Shown here: one piece after another, positions 1 through 8,186 of the stretch | Position numbering within the stretch: position 1 is the stretch's first letter | How the letters are laid out: every line of letters begins with the position of its first letter | Assembly (NCBI GenBank): GCA_025359505.1 | Contig: JANYHH010000022.1 | Location: 1 to 35,640 of the forward strand | From: Deinococcales bacterium | GTDB lineage: Bacteria; Deinococcota; Deinococci; Deinococcales; JAAFIG01 | Reading direction: 5' to 3' | Length of the DNA: 35,640 nucleotides | The notes under the pieces: model-generated | Told to the model about the DNA's origin: nothing | The model's database searches: none | Seen by the model: only the letters and a program-made list of their open reading frames with translations | Made by a program: the position numbers and the translations under genes

Positions 1-117
1 GTGTGAGGATGCAGAGACCGTTCGCAATGGGCGATTACCTGACTGTTTCTGTCTCTTTCATCAGTTTTGGTGGCTGCTATCAGCGGGCTGCACTGACACG
101 ACTTAAACGCCCTAGAC

Positions 118-154
118 TTGCAAATTTACTCACTTAAGTATAATGTGTACTTAA
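118..154 (+). promoter_or_regulatory. Promoter with palindromic operator upstream of the DUF692-like gene
   Basis: A perfect TATAAT -10 box lies at 139-144. A weak -35 candidate, TTGCAA (118-123), is only 15 bases upstream. A perfect 7-base inverted repeat, TTAAGTA (134-140) and TACTTAA (148-154) with a 7-base centre, overlaps the -10 box. A smaller inverted pair, ACTC (154-157) and GAGT (162-165), follows. A dyad over a -10 box is a typical repressor site; MarR- or TetR-type repressors use such sites. The repressor gene is not identifiable here. A weak ribosome-binding GGGAG (179-183) precedes the ATG at 190, so this gene has a real leader, unlike many others in the window. Bases 1-117 hold nothing I can assign. 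Confidence 0.6.
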
Positions 155-189
155 CTCAATAGAGTAATTTTGAAGTACGGGAGTACAGC

Positions 190-1104
190 ATGATCCAACT
201 CGCCGCCAACGACTCGAGCGCCCTGCGAAGCCTGCTTAAAAAAATCAACCCACCCGTTGATTACCTGAAACTCCCACTGCACGCTGATATTGAAACCGCA
301 CTGCCACTGGCTCGGCAATTGCGTCCGGTGCTGCTGCACAGCTCCATGCGGGCAGGCGCGAGCGACCTACCAGATTCGGCAACCTTTGCACGGCTGATTG
401 CGCTCAGCAACACGCCGTTTATCAGCCTGCATTTGGACGTGCAACCCGAAGATTTGGAACGCCTGACGCCCGGACAAGCCCTCGAGCGCGTCGCCAGCAC
501 GGTCGAAATTCTGCGCGAATCCACCAAGTTGCCGATCTTGCTCGAGAACATCGCGCATTACGAATGGTCGGAGCGCCCAGCGTTCGTCAGCGACCCGCAA
601 TGGATCACGGCTGCGCTCGAGATGTCGGACGCGCACCTACTGCTTGACCTCGCCCACGCCCGCGTCAGCGCCTACCACCGCGTTGACAATGAACTCGAGT
701 ACCTTAACGCCCTGCCGCTCGAGCGCGTCTGGGAGATTCACCTGTCCGCGCCGCGCTTGGAGACCAACGGGCTGCGCGACCGTCACCTGCCGCTCCAGAG
801 CCGCGATTACGAACTGTTGGAGCACGTGCTGACCCGCGCCACGAGCACCCAATTCCTGACGCTCGAGTACGGCGGCATCCCCGATGTTGGCTTGACCCGC
901 GACGGCACACAGATTCGCATTCCGCGCAACGATTCCGGCGCGTTGCTGGAGCAAATCGCGCATCTGGACGCGATAAAAAAACGCATCAACGGTCACTTGC
1001 GTCAAGCCACGCGCCTGCCGCAAGGCTGGCACATCGACGAGCGCCGCCGTGTGCTGCCCGAAGAGGAACTGAGCGTCAGCAGCATTCAAGCGATGGGGTA
1101 TTGA
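190..1104 (+). CDS. DUF692-like / MNIO-family TIM-barrel protein
   Basis: The 304-residue product follows the order of DUF692 (multinuclear non-heme iron oxidase, MNIO) proteins: PPVDYLKL near residue 21, LLHSS (H50), ISLHLDV (H81), PILLENIAHY (E119), LLLDLAHARVSA (D153, H156), VWEIHLSAP (H184), a D-R-H pair (D197, H199) and LTLEYGG (E226). Family members such as MbnB, TglH and ChrH use His, Glu and Asp at equivalent places to bind two or three irons and modify cysteines of RiPP precursor peptides. All ligand-type residues seem present, so an active metalloenzyme is likely; the substrate is unknown. I see no precursor peptide and no DUF2063 partner beside it, which is unusual for RiPP-modifying members. 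A sugar-isomerase-like TIM barrel is the main alternative. An operator overlaps its -10 box. Confidence 0.7.
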   Translation: MIQLAANDSSALRSLLKKINPPVDYLKLPLHADIETALPLARQLRPVLLHSSMRAGASDLPDSATFARLIALSNTPFISLHLDVQPEDLERLTPGQALERVASTVEILRESTKLPILLENIAHYEWSERPAFVSDPQWITAALEMSDAHLLLDLAHARVSAYHRVDNELEYLNALPLERVWEIHLSAPRLETNGLRDRHLPLQSRDYELLEHVLTRATSTQFLTLEYGGIPDVGLTRDGTQIRIPRNDSGALLEQIAHLDAIKKRINGHLRQATRLPQGWHIDERRRVLPEEELSVSSIQAMGY

Positions 1105-1164
1105 GGCGGTCGTCACTCGAGCAATTTAGTTAATTTTCTGTGCATTGTTGTCTAGCCGTTGCAC

Positions 1165-1278
1165 GGGCGAACACGTTATACCCAGAAGGTTGCAAGGCAC
1201 AACGGTTCGCCCCTACGAGTAAATTGCAAACGCTCGAGTCAGGCACGGTTTTTTGTAAGGGCGAACTGCATGTTCGCC
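1165..1278. repeat. Two REP-like inverted repeats between convergent genes
   Basis: The spacer 1105-1321 between the converging DUF692-like and Nudix genes holds no gene but two related inverted repeats. The wide one pairs GGGCGAAC (1165-1172) with GTTCGCCC (1205-1212). The compact one pairs GGCGAAC (1260-1266) with GTTCGCC (1272-1278) around a 5-base loop and is preceded by GTAAG. Both use the same arm sequence. They resemble the GTAG-GGCGA type of repetitive extragenic palindrome, and two further members occur at 3057 and 33891. No transposase is nearby. They could also help end transcription from both sides. Confidence 0.65.
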
Positions 1279-1321
1279 TGCCGGGATAGGCTACGTTCTC
1301 GAGCCTTCCAGTGTTGCGTTT

Positions 1322-1771
1322 TCAACCACCACCCAAGCTCGAGGCGTACCACGCAACACCTAGATTGAACTCGCGCAGTAATCGGCGCAGCGGAGCAGGC
1401 TCGAGTTGTTTCGCGTCCAGCTCGTTGCTCGAAACCCACTCGAAAGTCAGATGGGACTCGAGCGACGCGACTGGCTGATCTCGAGTCAGATTCGGTGCTG
1501 AGACTAAAAATAAATGGCTGATTTCGACTTGTCTGCGCCCGTCACCGTCCATCCATTCATGCTCGACGATCCCAAGAAACTGCCCGACGGTGACATCCAA
1601 GCCCAGTTCCTCGAGCAATTCGCGTTTTAGGCAATGCGGAATGCCTTCGCCGGGTTCGATGTGACCGCCCGGCAAAAACGTGTTGCTCGCGCCCTTTGCC
1701 TGCGCCAGCAAAAAATGCCCCTCGTGTTTGATCACGGCTCGAGCGAGCAGGTGAACCGTGTGTGTTTCCAT
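1322..1771 (-). CDS. Nudix hydrolase
   Basis: The 149-residue protein carries a complete Nudix box starting at GHIEPGE and ending REL-LEELGL, matching GX5EX7REUXEEXGU, so the Mg-dependent pyrophosphohydrolase site is intact. The substrate (nucleotide, sugar nucleotide or oxidised nucleotide) cannot be told from sequence. The length is typical of single-domain Nudix enzymes. The ATG is preceded on the minus strand by TAAAGT six bases upstream, so the mRNA is probably leaderless. It diverges from the NspC gene with only 77 bases between start codons. The C-terminal 15 residues (ending in SSLGGG) are unlike the rest and may be a loose tail. Confidence 0.9.
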   Translation of the reverse strand: METHTVHLLARAVIKHEGHFLLAQAKGASNTFLPGGHIEPGEGIPHCLKRELLEELGLDVTVGQFLGIVEHEWMDGDGRRQVEISHLFLVSAPNLTRDQPVASLESHLTFEWVSSNELDAKQLEPAPLRRLLREFNLGVAWYASSLGGG

Positions 1772-1777
1772 CAGAAA

Positions 1778-1842
1778 ACTTTAACCGATCGCACGGCATT
1801 GCATCCTCGAGACTGGCGTGGACATGGCGCATCTCGTATGCT
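1778..1842. promoter_or_regulatory. Back-to-back leaderless promoters, Nudix and NspC genes
   Basis: On the minus strand TAAAGT (1783 to 1778) lies six bases before the Nudix ATG. On the plus strand TATGCT (1837-1842) lies six bases before the ATG at 1849. Both fit TANNNT followed at once by the start codon. Clear -35 boxes are not visible on either side. Confidence 0.6.
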
Positions 1843-1848
1843 CACTTC

Positions 1849-3030
1849 ATGGTTTTAGAAGCCCAACCAACCGTGTTCCCGACCGCCGAAATCCCATGGA
1901 ATGCCCTGCCCAGCCCGTGCTTCGTGCTGGACGAATCACGTTTGATTCGCAATTTGGAGTTGCTGCGTGACGTGCAGCACAGGGCGGGTTGCCAGATTAT
2001 TCTGGCGTTCAAGGGATTCAGCATGTGGAGCGCGTTCCCACTGGTGCGCCAATACCTACCCGGTGCGACCGCCTCGAGTTTGCACGAGGCGCAACTTTCG
2101 AAGCTCGAGTTCAAGGGCGACACGCACGTTTACGCCGTCGCATACAGCGACGCGGAGTTCCCAGAAATCCTCGAGCTGAGCGACCACCTGACATTCAATA
2201 GCTTCTCGCAGTGGCAGCGCTTCAAGCCCGTCGTCGAAGCCGCTCGAGCCGTTGGTAAAATCGTGTCGGTCGGCATTCGCATCAATCCCGAGTACAGCGA
2301 AGTCGCAACGGACTTGTACAACCCCAGCCAGCCGTTCTCACGGCTCGGCGTGACCGCCACAGAATTCCGCGCTGATCTGCTCGAGGGGATCGACGGACTG
2401 CATTTTCACGTGCTCTGCGAGAACGACTCCGATGTGTTGGAGCGCGTTTTGGAGCGCGTCGAGCAGAACTTCGGCGCGTACCTGCCCCAGATGAAATGGG
2501 TCAATTTCGGCGGCGGTCACTTGATGACCCGCGCTGGGTACGACCTCGAGCGCTTGATTCGCGTCGTGAAGGGATTCAGGGAGCGCTGGAACGTCGACGT
2601 GATTTTGGAGCCGGGCAGCGCGATTGCGTGGCAGACGGGCTGGTTGGTCAGTGAGGTGCTGGATGTGACCAAGAACGAAAAAGACATCGCCATCCTCGAC
2701 ATCAGTGCGTCCGCACACATGCCAGACACCTTAGAGATGCCCTACCGTGCGGGTATCCTCGGCGCTGACCTGCCCGATACCCTCGAGCACACGTATTTGC
2801 TCGGCGGCACGACTTGTTTGTCCGGTGATGTGATCGGCGAGTACAGCTTTCCTAAGCCGCTCGAGATTGGGACTCGCGTCGTGTTCGACGACATGATTCA
2901 TTACACGATGGTCAAGACCACGTTTTTCAATGGTGTCAAACACCCGAGCATCGGCATTTGGAGCAAATCAGGCGAGTTCAAACTGGTCAAGGAATTCAGT
3001 TACGAGGAGTTCCGCGCCAAGCTCTCATAA
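1849..3030 (+). CDS. nspC: Carboxynorspermidine decarboxylase
   Basis: This PLP-dependent fold-III decarboxylase removes CO2 from carboxynorspermidine or carboxyspermidine in the alternative polyamine pathway. The 393 residues show the NspC signature: the PLP lysine in AFKGFSMW, GLHFHVLCEN, NFGGGH, LEPGSA, LDISASAHMPD followed by TLEMPYR, and TTCLSGDVIGEYSF. I chose the ATG at 1849 over the longer frame from 1762 because the family starts near here (LPSPCFVLDE) and because TATGCT lies six bases upstream, a leaderless start. The partner dehydrogenase (CASDH) is not in the window, so the pathway must be completed elsewhere. Length and motifs are normal for the family. Confidence 0.9.
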   Translation: MVLEAQPTVFPTAEIPWNALPSPCFVLDESRLIRNLELLRDVQHRAGCQIILAFKGFSMWSAFPLVRQYLPGATASSLHEAQLSKLEFKGDTHVYAVAYSDAEFPEILELSDHLTFNSFSQWQRFKPVVEAARAVGKIVSVGIRINPEYSEVATDLYNPSQPFSRLGVTATEFRADLLEGIDGLHFHVLCENDSDVLERVLERVEQNFGAYLPQMKWVNFGGGHLMTRAGYDLERLIRVVKGFRERWNVDVILEPGSAIAWQTGWLVSEVLDVTKNEKDIAILDISASAHMPDTLEMPYRAGILGADLPDTLEHTYLLGGTTCLSGDVIGEYSFPKPLEIGTRVVFDDMIHYTMVKTTFFNGVKHPSIGIWSKSGEFKLVKEFSYEEFRAKLS

Positions 3031-3056
3031 GCCATGAGAGTCTCGAGGTGCGAACC

Positions 3057-3081
3057 GTAGCGGTGAAGCGAGCTTCACCCA
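3057..3081. repeat. REP-like hairpin after nspC
   Basis: GTAG is followed by GGTGAAG (3062-3068), a CGAG loop and CTTCACC (3073-3079), a perfect 7-base stem. It lies in the short spacer between the convergent nspC and DinB genes. The flank and arm pattern match the hairpins at 1255-1279 and 33891-33914, but the stem sequence differs and stays paired. It may act as a two-way terminator, although there is no T run. Confidence 0.6.
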
Positions 3082-3106
3082 GTGGCAAAACAGCGGTCTC
3101 GAGCCA

Positions 3107-3661
3107 TCAATTCTGTGGCGCACGGTCTTTGAGAATCGGTAAAAACGCCGCCCACGGGCCAACGTCACTCGCGTATCGCTTAGCCATCACCCGCACGATC
3201 TGCGCGATGTGCCCGAGGTCGTGAACCACCCACGTGCTCAGCAGTTGCTGCAATGTCACCGCGCCGAACTCCGGGTGCGTGCCGATTCGCTCGAGGTCAT
3301 CAGAAGTCAGTTGCCAAGTTTTTAGCATCTCGAGGTTTGCGGCTCGCAGGTTTGAGAATTCTCCGAGCAGCGATTCCATACTTCGCCCCACATTGCGCGA
3401 TCGGTGACGGAATCGGTCGAAGGCTTGAAAGCTCGAGCCAGCCTCGAGAATCACCCGCGCTCGAGGCAACCAGTTGGTTTCATCGGCGTCGATCAGGTGT
3501 CCGACGACATCGAACGGGCTGAAGGTACTCTCGCCCTCATTGGCGCGAATCCACGGCTCGCTCAATCCACCGAGCAACACCGCTAGAGTCGCGGGGGTGC
3601 GGGTCAGGATTTCCACAGCGTCCTCGAGATTGAAGTTCACACTCGCACTGTAGCGCTTCAC
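3107..3661 (-). CDS. DinB-family protein
   Basis: A 184-residue member of the DinB/YfiT four-helix metal-binding superfamily. The three expected histidines are visible: one in VVGHLIDADETNW and two in VVHDLGHIAQI. Family members are metal-dependent thiol transferases or enzymes of unknown substrate, often stress-induced. The start is a GTG whose last bases overlap the stop of the histidine kinase gene (GTGA, 3658-3661), so it is probably translated by coupling to the kinase. An internal GTG eight codons in is a possible alternative start. A second DinB protein is encoded at 14392-14844. Confidence 0.8.
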   Translation of the reverse strand: MKRYSASVNFNLEDAVEILTRTPATLAVLLGGLSEPWIRANEGESTFSPFDVVGHLIDADETNWLPRARVILEAGSSFQAFDRFRHRSRNVGRSMESLLGEFSNLRAANLEMLKTWQLTSDDLERIGTHPEFGAVTLQQLLSTWVVHDLGHIAQIVRVMAKRYASDVGPWAAFLPILKDRAPQN

Positions 3662-6654
3662 AGCGCGAACACGAACGTCACCCGCGTCCCACCCTCACCG
3701 CTCGAGGTTACGGTCATCTCGCCGCCCGCCAGTGCGATGCGCTCGCGCATCCCCGCCACGCCCAGATGTCCAGCAATGAGCAGGTTCTGATCTGGGTCGA
3801 GTGCGAAGCCCGCGCCGTCATCGGTGACGCTGACCTCGAGCGCTGCCTCGAGAAATGCGAAGGCGACGGCAGCGCTGCTGGCGTTCGCGTGCTTGTCCAC
3901 GTTCGTCAGCGCTTCCTGCACGACCCTGAAGAGCGTCAACTCGAGGTCTTTGGCTAAGCGGCGCTCCTCGCCGCGCACTTCCAACCGTGCGGGCGTGCGC
4001 GATTGCCCGCACAGCCACTCGAGCGCGGGCAGCAAGCCCAGATCGTCCAGCGCACTGGGGCGTAGGTTGCGCGAGAAGCGCCGCACGCTGTCGATCGCGC
4101 TGTCGATATCAGTGCGAATCTCGCGGACTCGTTCACGTGACGCGGTGATGGGCATCGTCTCGAGGGCCGTTTCTAAACGGTCTAAGCGCCGCGCAATCGC
4201 CACGAGCGTCTGCGCGGTGTCGTCGTGCAACTCCCTTGCAATCCGTTTGCGCTCCTCTTCTTGAGCTTGCGTGAACAGGCTCAGAAACCCGCGCAGCTCG
4301 CTCGCTCTGGCTTGCGCCTGACCGCGCTGCGCGATTTCACTGGCCAGTTTCTGCTGCTCGGATAAATCGCGGGCAATTGCTAAGCCGCCCGTGATTTTTC
4401 CTTCACGAAACAACGCGTTCAGTTTGACTTCCAAATACGCCAGCGTGCCATCACTGCGCTGCACGCGCCCGGAAAACGTGCTGGCGCTGTCGTTGGTCAT
4501 GTTGCGCCAAGCGAACTCTGCGTCGCTGCTGGCTTCGCCGATGAGTAAATCGCTGTACTTGACGCCGATCAATTCCTGCGGCGCGAAGCCCAGCACCTCC
4601 AAGACCGCTGGATTGGCGTAGGTGATGCAGCCCTCCAAGTCAGTGGCGACGATCAGGTCGTGCGCGGCTTCGGCCAGTAAGCGGTAGCGCAACTCCTGAG
4701 CGCCGATGCCCTCAAACAACCTCGCATTCTGAATCGCCAGTCCCGCTTGCGCGGCAATCGCGGCGCACAGACGCTCCTCGCGGGGCGTGATTTGAGCGCT
4801 GCGCGTGCTGTCGGCGTACAGCACGCCCAGCACCTCGCCCTGCGCGACGATCGGCGCGATGATGAACGAGTGCGCCCCCAGCAGCGTCGGGCCCTCGCGC
4901 TCGAGTGAGGCGTCCTGAGCGCCGTTAATCACAATCGGTTCATTGTCACCGATCAGTTTCTCAAACGCGGCCTCGGCGATCACGAACGGCCTGATAAAGC
5001 CCTCGAGACCATCGGGGAAGCCGTGCGCGTACAAGCGCCCCAACTCGGCGCGGCCCGCGCTGTAATCGATCTCGTCAAAAAAACCGATGAAGCAGCGCTC
5101 CAAATCCAGCGCGATCACGACTTCCTCGGACACGCGCTTTAAAACCTCCTCGAGCGACAAGGTGCTGCCCGTGAGTCGCGCAATCTCTAAGAGCGTCAAT
5201 TCGTCGGCGAAGGCTCTGGCGTTGCCCAGCGCGACGCCCGCCTGCGCCGCGAAGGTCGTCAGCACGCTCAGCAGATCGTCGCTGAAAGTGATCGGGGTTT
5301 CAAAGTACAGCGCGATGCCGCCAAACGGCTCGCCCCGAGCGAACAGTGGCACGGTCAGCACGCTGCCGACTGAACCGTTCAGTGCTGAACGCTCGAGGTT
5401 GACGATCCGCTGATCCGTCATCGCGCTGGCAATCGCGGTCACGTCCGCGCCATGCCCCAGTTGCTCGAGGTCATCCAGTCCAAGGCTGGCTCTGACCTCC
5501 AAGTTGCCTTGCACGCGCTCAAAAATCGCGCAGCCGCTCGCGCCGAGCAATTTGTTCGCGCCGATCAGAATCGTTTGCAGCGTGTCGCTGACGTTCAAAC
5601 TGGCGCTCAGGTTCAGTGTGACCTCGCGCAGCGCCTCGGCCGAAGCGCGTTTTTGGCTTTCGTTGGCGTAGAGCTGCGCGTTCTCAATCGCTAAGCTGGC
5701 GACTTCCGCCATCGCCTGCGCTAGGGCGACCGTGCGCTCGGTGATCTCCAATCCGCTGCGGGTGCTGTCGACGTACAGCACCCCGAGCGGGCGTCCTCGA
5801 GCGCTGAGCGGAACCATCACAAAACTTTCCGCCCCCAACGCTCGAGGGGAGGCGGCGAAGCTGCGCGTCGAGGTTTTCACGTCGTTGAGCACAATCGGTT
5901 GCCCGCGCACGACGAGGCGCTCGAAACTTTCCGGCGAGATTTTCAAGGTGTCGTCACCGTCGGGGAGTACAAGGTTGTGGGTGTAGAGCTGATTGGCAAT
6001 CGCCGTCGTCTCCAACACATCCGAATACAGCCCTAACATACTGCGCTCCAACCCCAGCGTCCGCACCGCAAATTCTAAGGTACGCTGCAAAACTGCCTCG
6101 AGCGACAGCGTTTCGCCAATGGCGCGTGAGAACTCGGCAATCGCCTTGGATTCGCGCATCGCTCGCAGCCGCTCGGCGCTCAGTCGCGCTCCCTCGAGCG
6201 CCAACGCTGCGGGGGTGGCGTACAGCGCGACGCGCCCGAGGTCAGTCGCATCCAGCAACTCGAGCAAGCCGATGGTTCGGTCGCGGGCGATCAGCGGCAC
6301 GAGGCTTTGCTCTGGGCTGAGACTGACGATTTCCTTGCCCTCGAGCGAGCGGGTGTGATCTGGCGTCGGTTTGAAGGTCTCAAACCCCAGACCAGACCCC
6401 AACAGGCTGCTGACCCCGAGTTGATTGGCCACCGCCACGGTTTCCAGCACCGCTTCGTCCAACAGCATCACGCGCACGCTCTTGGCGTGCGCGACCTCCA
6501 AGACCGTGCGGGCGATCAGTTGCGCGACGGCGTTCAACCCCCGCATTTGCGTCAGGCTGCGCGTGAAGCCCCACAACGTGGACAGCGCGTCATCGTCCAA
6601 ACCCATCAGCGACTCGAGCGCTGTGGGGCTGTTTTCTACTCGAGGATCGCGCAT
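3658..6654 (-). CDS. Multi-GAF/PAS sensor histidine kinase (NarL-partner type)
   Basis: This 998-residue soluble kinase has no membrane segments. It appears to hold four GAF domains (roughly 35-155, 190-320, 345-475 and 490-640), one PAS domain (about 655-765, with LIVATDLEGCITYANPAVLE), a HisKA_3 dimerisation domain with the phospho-accepting H810 in RIARELHDDTAQ, and an HATPase_c domain with EALTNVDKHAN and DDGAGF. The HisKA_3 type normally signals to NarL/LuxR-type response regulators. The GAF domains share repeated phrases (VLGVLYADSTRS and PLGVLYVDSTRS), which suggests internal duplication. No response regulator is adjacent, so the kinase is an orphan here. The ATG has TAGAAT nine bases upstream on its strand. 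The DinB gene follows with a 4-base overlap. The signal sensed is unknown. Confidence 0.9.
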   Translation of the reverse strand: MRDPRVENSPTALESLMGLDDDALSTLWGFTRSLTQMRGLNAVAQLIARTVLEVAHAKSVRVMLLDEAVLETVAVANQLGVSSLLGSGLGFETFKPTPDHTRSLEGKEIVSLSPEQSLVPLIARDRTIGLLELLDATDLGRVALYATPAALALEGARLSAERLRAMRESKAIAEFSRAIGETLSLEAVLQRTLEFAVRTLGLERSMLGLYSDVLETTAIANQLYTHNLVLPDGDDTLKISPESFERLVVRGQPIVLNDVKTSTRSFAASPRALGAESFVMVPLSARGRPLGVLYVDSTRSGLEITERTVALAQAMAEVASLAIENAQLYANESQKRASAEALREVTLNLSASLNVSDTLQTILIGANKLLGASGCAIFERVQGNLEVRASLGLDDLEQLGHGADVTAIASAMTDQRIVNLERSALNGSVGSVLTVPLFARGEPFGGIALYFETPITFSDDLLSVLTTFAAQAGVALGNARAFADELTLLEIARLTGSTLSLEEVLKRVSEEVVIALDLERCFIGFFDEIDYSAGRAELGRLYAHGFPDGLEGFIRPFVIAEAAFEKLIGDNEPIVINGAQDASLEREGPTLLGAHSFIIAPIVAQGEVLGVLYADSTRSAQITPREERLCAAIAAQAGLAIQNARLFEGIGAQELRYRLLAEAAHDLIVATDLEGCITYANPAVLEVLGFAPQELIGVKYSDLLIGEASSDAEFAWRNMTNDSASTFSGRVQRSDGTLAYLEVKLNALFREGKITGGLAIARDLSEQQKLASEIAQRGQAQARASELRGFLSLFTQAQEEERKRIARELHDDTAQTLVAIARRLDRLETALETMPITASRERVREIRTDIDSAIDSVRRFSRNLRPSALDDLGLLPALEWLCGQSRTPARLEVRGEERRLAKDLELTLFRVVQEALTNVDKHANASSAAVAFAFLEAALEVSVTDDGAGFALDPDQNLLIAGHLGVAGMRERIALAGGEMTVTSSGEGGTRVTFVFAL

Positions 6655-6851
6655 CTGGCTGGCATTCTAAGGGCGAGTCATGGTTCAGGTGCGACGTGGC
6701 AACCGCAGAGTCCGCTGCTCGAGCAATTGCCTTGATCCTATGATGGTGTAACGACGCGCTGAAGAACGAACCGTCTGACCATGCCCATTGCTTTCAGTAA
6801 AACGCCCACACCTTCGTGCGATGCTCATTTGCCCATGCCAAACTTTTTGAT

Positions 6852-8186
6852 GTGCGCTCGTTCATCGCTCTGCTGATCGTTACATTCGGTGTCGCCCACG
6901 CGCAGCCCGCTCCGCTCGGGGTGCTCGCGCTGATCCCGCTCGATTCGCGCCCGGCCACCGCCACGTTGCCGCCCGAGATCGCTGGGGTTGCGGGCGTGCG
7001 GGTGCTCGTCCCGCCGATGGATTTACTCGGCAACGCGACTCGAGCGGCTGACACTCCAAAGTTGTTGAACTGGCTGGCGGCGACGTCGGTCAGCGCCGCT
7101 GTGGTCGCGCTTGATGCGCTGATTTACGGCGGCTTGGTGCAGAGCCGCAGCAGTCCCTTGAGCACCGAAGAAGCGCTGGCGCGGCTCATGCCGCTGGTTG
7201 ATTGGCACGCACGAAGCCGCGTGCCGCTGCATGCCTTCATCACCATTCCGCGAGCGCCCGATGCGACTGACCGCGCCCGCAATCTCGCCGTCATCATGCG
7301 TTTGCTGGACTGGGCGGCCGACGGAACATTCGCACGGCTCTACGTCACGTGGGACGACGCGCTGCCCGGCTCACCCGCGCCGCTCGAGGGAGCGCAGGTG
7401 CGCGAGGCGGCTGAGGCGCGGGGTTTGAGCAATGTGCTGGTCTACCCCGGCGCGGACGAGGTGGCCAGCGTACTGATCGCACGGCTGGCGCTCGAGGCTG
7501 CACAGGTGAAACCGACCGTCAAGCTCGAGTTCAGCCTGCCAGAGATGAGTGAACAGATCAGTCAGTACGACGGCTTGCCGCTCAGCCAGAGTGCTGGCTC
7601 GCAAGCTCGAGCCGTCGGCTGGGAAGTCGTGCAAAGCAGAGCCGATCTGACGCTGTTCGTCTTCAACGGCGGAGATCGTCGGTCAGCGGCGCTGCGCTTG
7701 AGCAGCTTGGCGCGTCGCGGGCCAGTCGCGCTGGCGGATGTCTTCGATGTCAACAAAGCCGCCTCACGGCTGATCGAGGATACCGTCACCTTGCAGCGCT
7801 ACTTCGGGCTGTACGCTTTCTCCGCTTGGGGCACACCGGGCAACAACCTCGGTACGGCGCTGGCTCACGCCGCGATGCGGTTACTCGGCGGCGATAGCCT
7901 CGCACAGGTGAATTTATTGCTGCGCGAATACGTCAACGACTACCTCTATGCGACCATCGTGCGCCCGCAGGTGCGCGAAGAATTAGCAGATCAAGCGCTC
8001 GAGGGCAACTCAGTGCGGACGAAGCTGCTCGAGCTGTTGCGTTCAGCTTTCAAACCAGCCCGGCTCGAGCGGCTGTACTGCTTGCAGATCATCTCAGCCG
8101 ACTTTCCGTGGGCGCGATCCTTCGAGGTGCGCGTTGAGGTCAGCGCGATACCCCGAGCGGCCGGTGATCCAAATTGTCCGCGATGA
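6852..8186 (+). CDS. DUF4127 family exported protein
   Basis: The product matches DUF4127, a family of unknown function, by its opening strand LALIPLDSRPA and the following PP-rich segment. I prefer the GTG at 6852 over the ATG at 6816. It gives a 444-residue protein that starts straight into a signal peptide (MRSFIALLIVTFGVAHA, cleavage after AHA) and it has a CAAACT box seven bases upstream. With the earlier ATG the signal would be preceded by twelve odd residues. The protein is thus probably secreted or periplasmic. The 3' end overlaps the convergent gene at 8140-8763 by 47 bases. It looks monocistronic. The role is unknown. Confidence 0.75.
   Translation: MRSFIALLIVTFGVAHAQPAPLGVLALIPLDSRPATATLPPEIAGVAGVRVLVPPMDLLGNATRAADTPKLLNWLAATSVSAAVVALDALIYGGLVQSRSSPLSTEEALARLMPLVDWHARSRVPLHAFITIPRAPDATDRARNLAVIMRLLDWAADGTFARLYVTWDDALPGSPAPLEGAQVREAAEARGLSNVLVYPGADEVASVLIARLALEAAQVKPTVKLEFSLPEMSEQISQYDGLPLSQSAGSQARAVGWEVVQSRADLTLFVFNGGDRRSAALRLSSLARRGPVALADVFDVNKAASRLIEDTVTLQRYFGLYAFSAWGTPGNNLGTALAHAAMRLLGGDSLAQVNLLLREYVNDYLYATIVRPQVREELADQALEGNSVRTKLLELLRSAFKPARLERLYCLQIISADFPWARSFEVRVEVSAIPRAAGDPNCPR

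Noticed and set aside
1..189. The 3' end of an upstream gene at the left edge
   Set aside because: Two frames stay open from the edge for 35-45 codons but neither product resembles a known protein.
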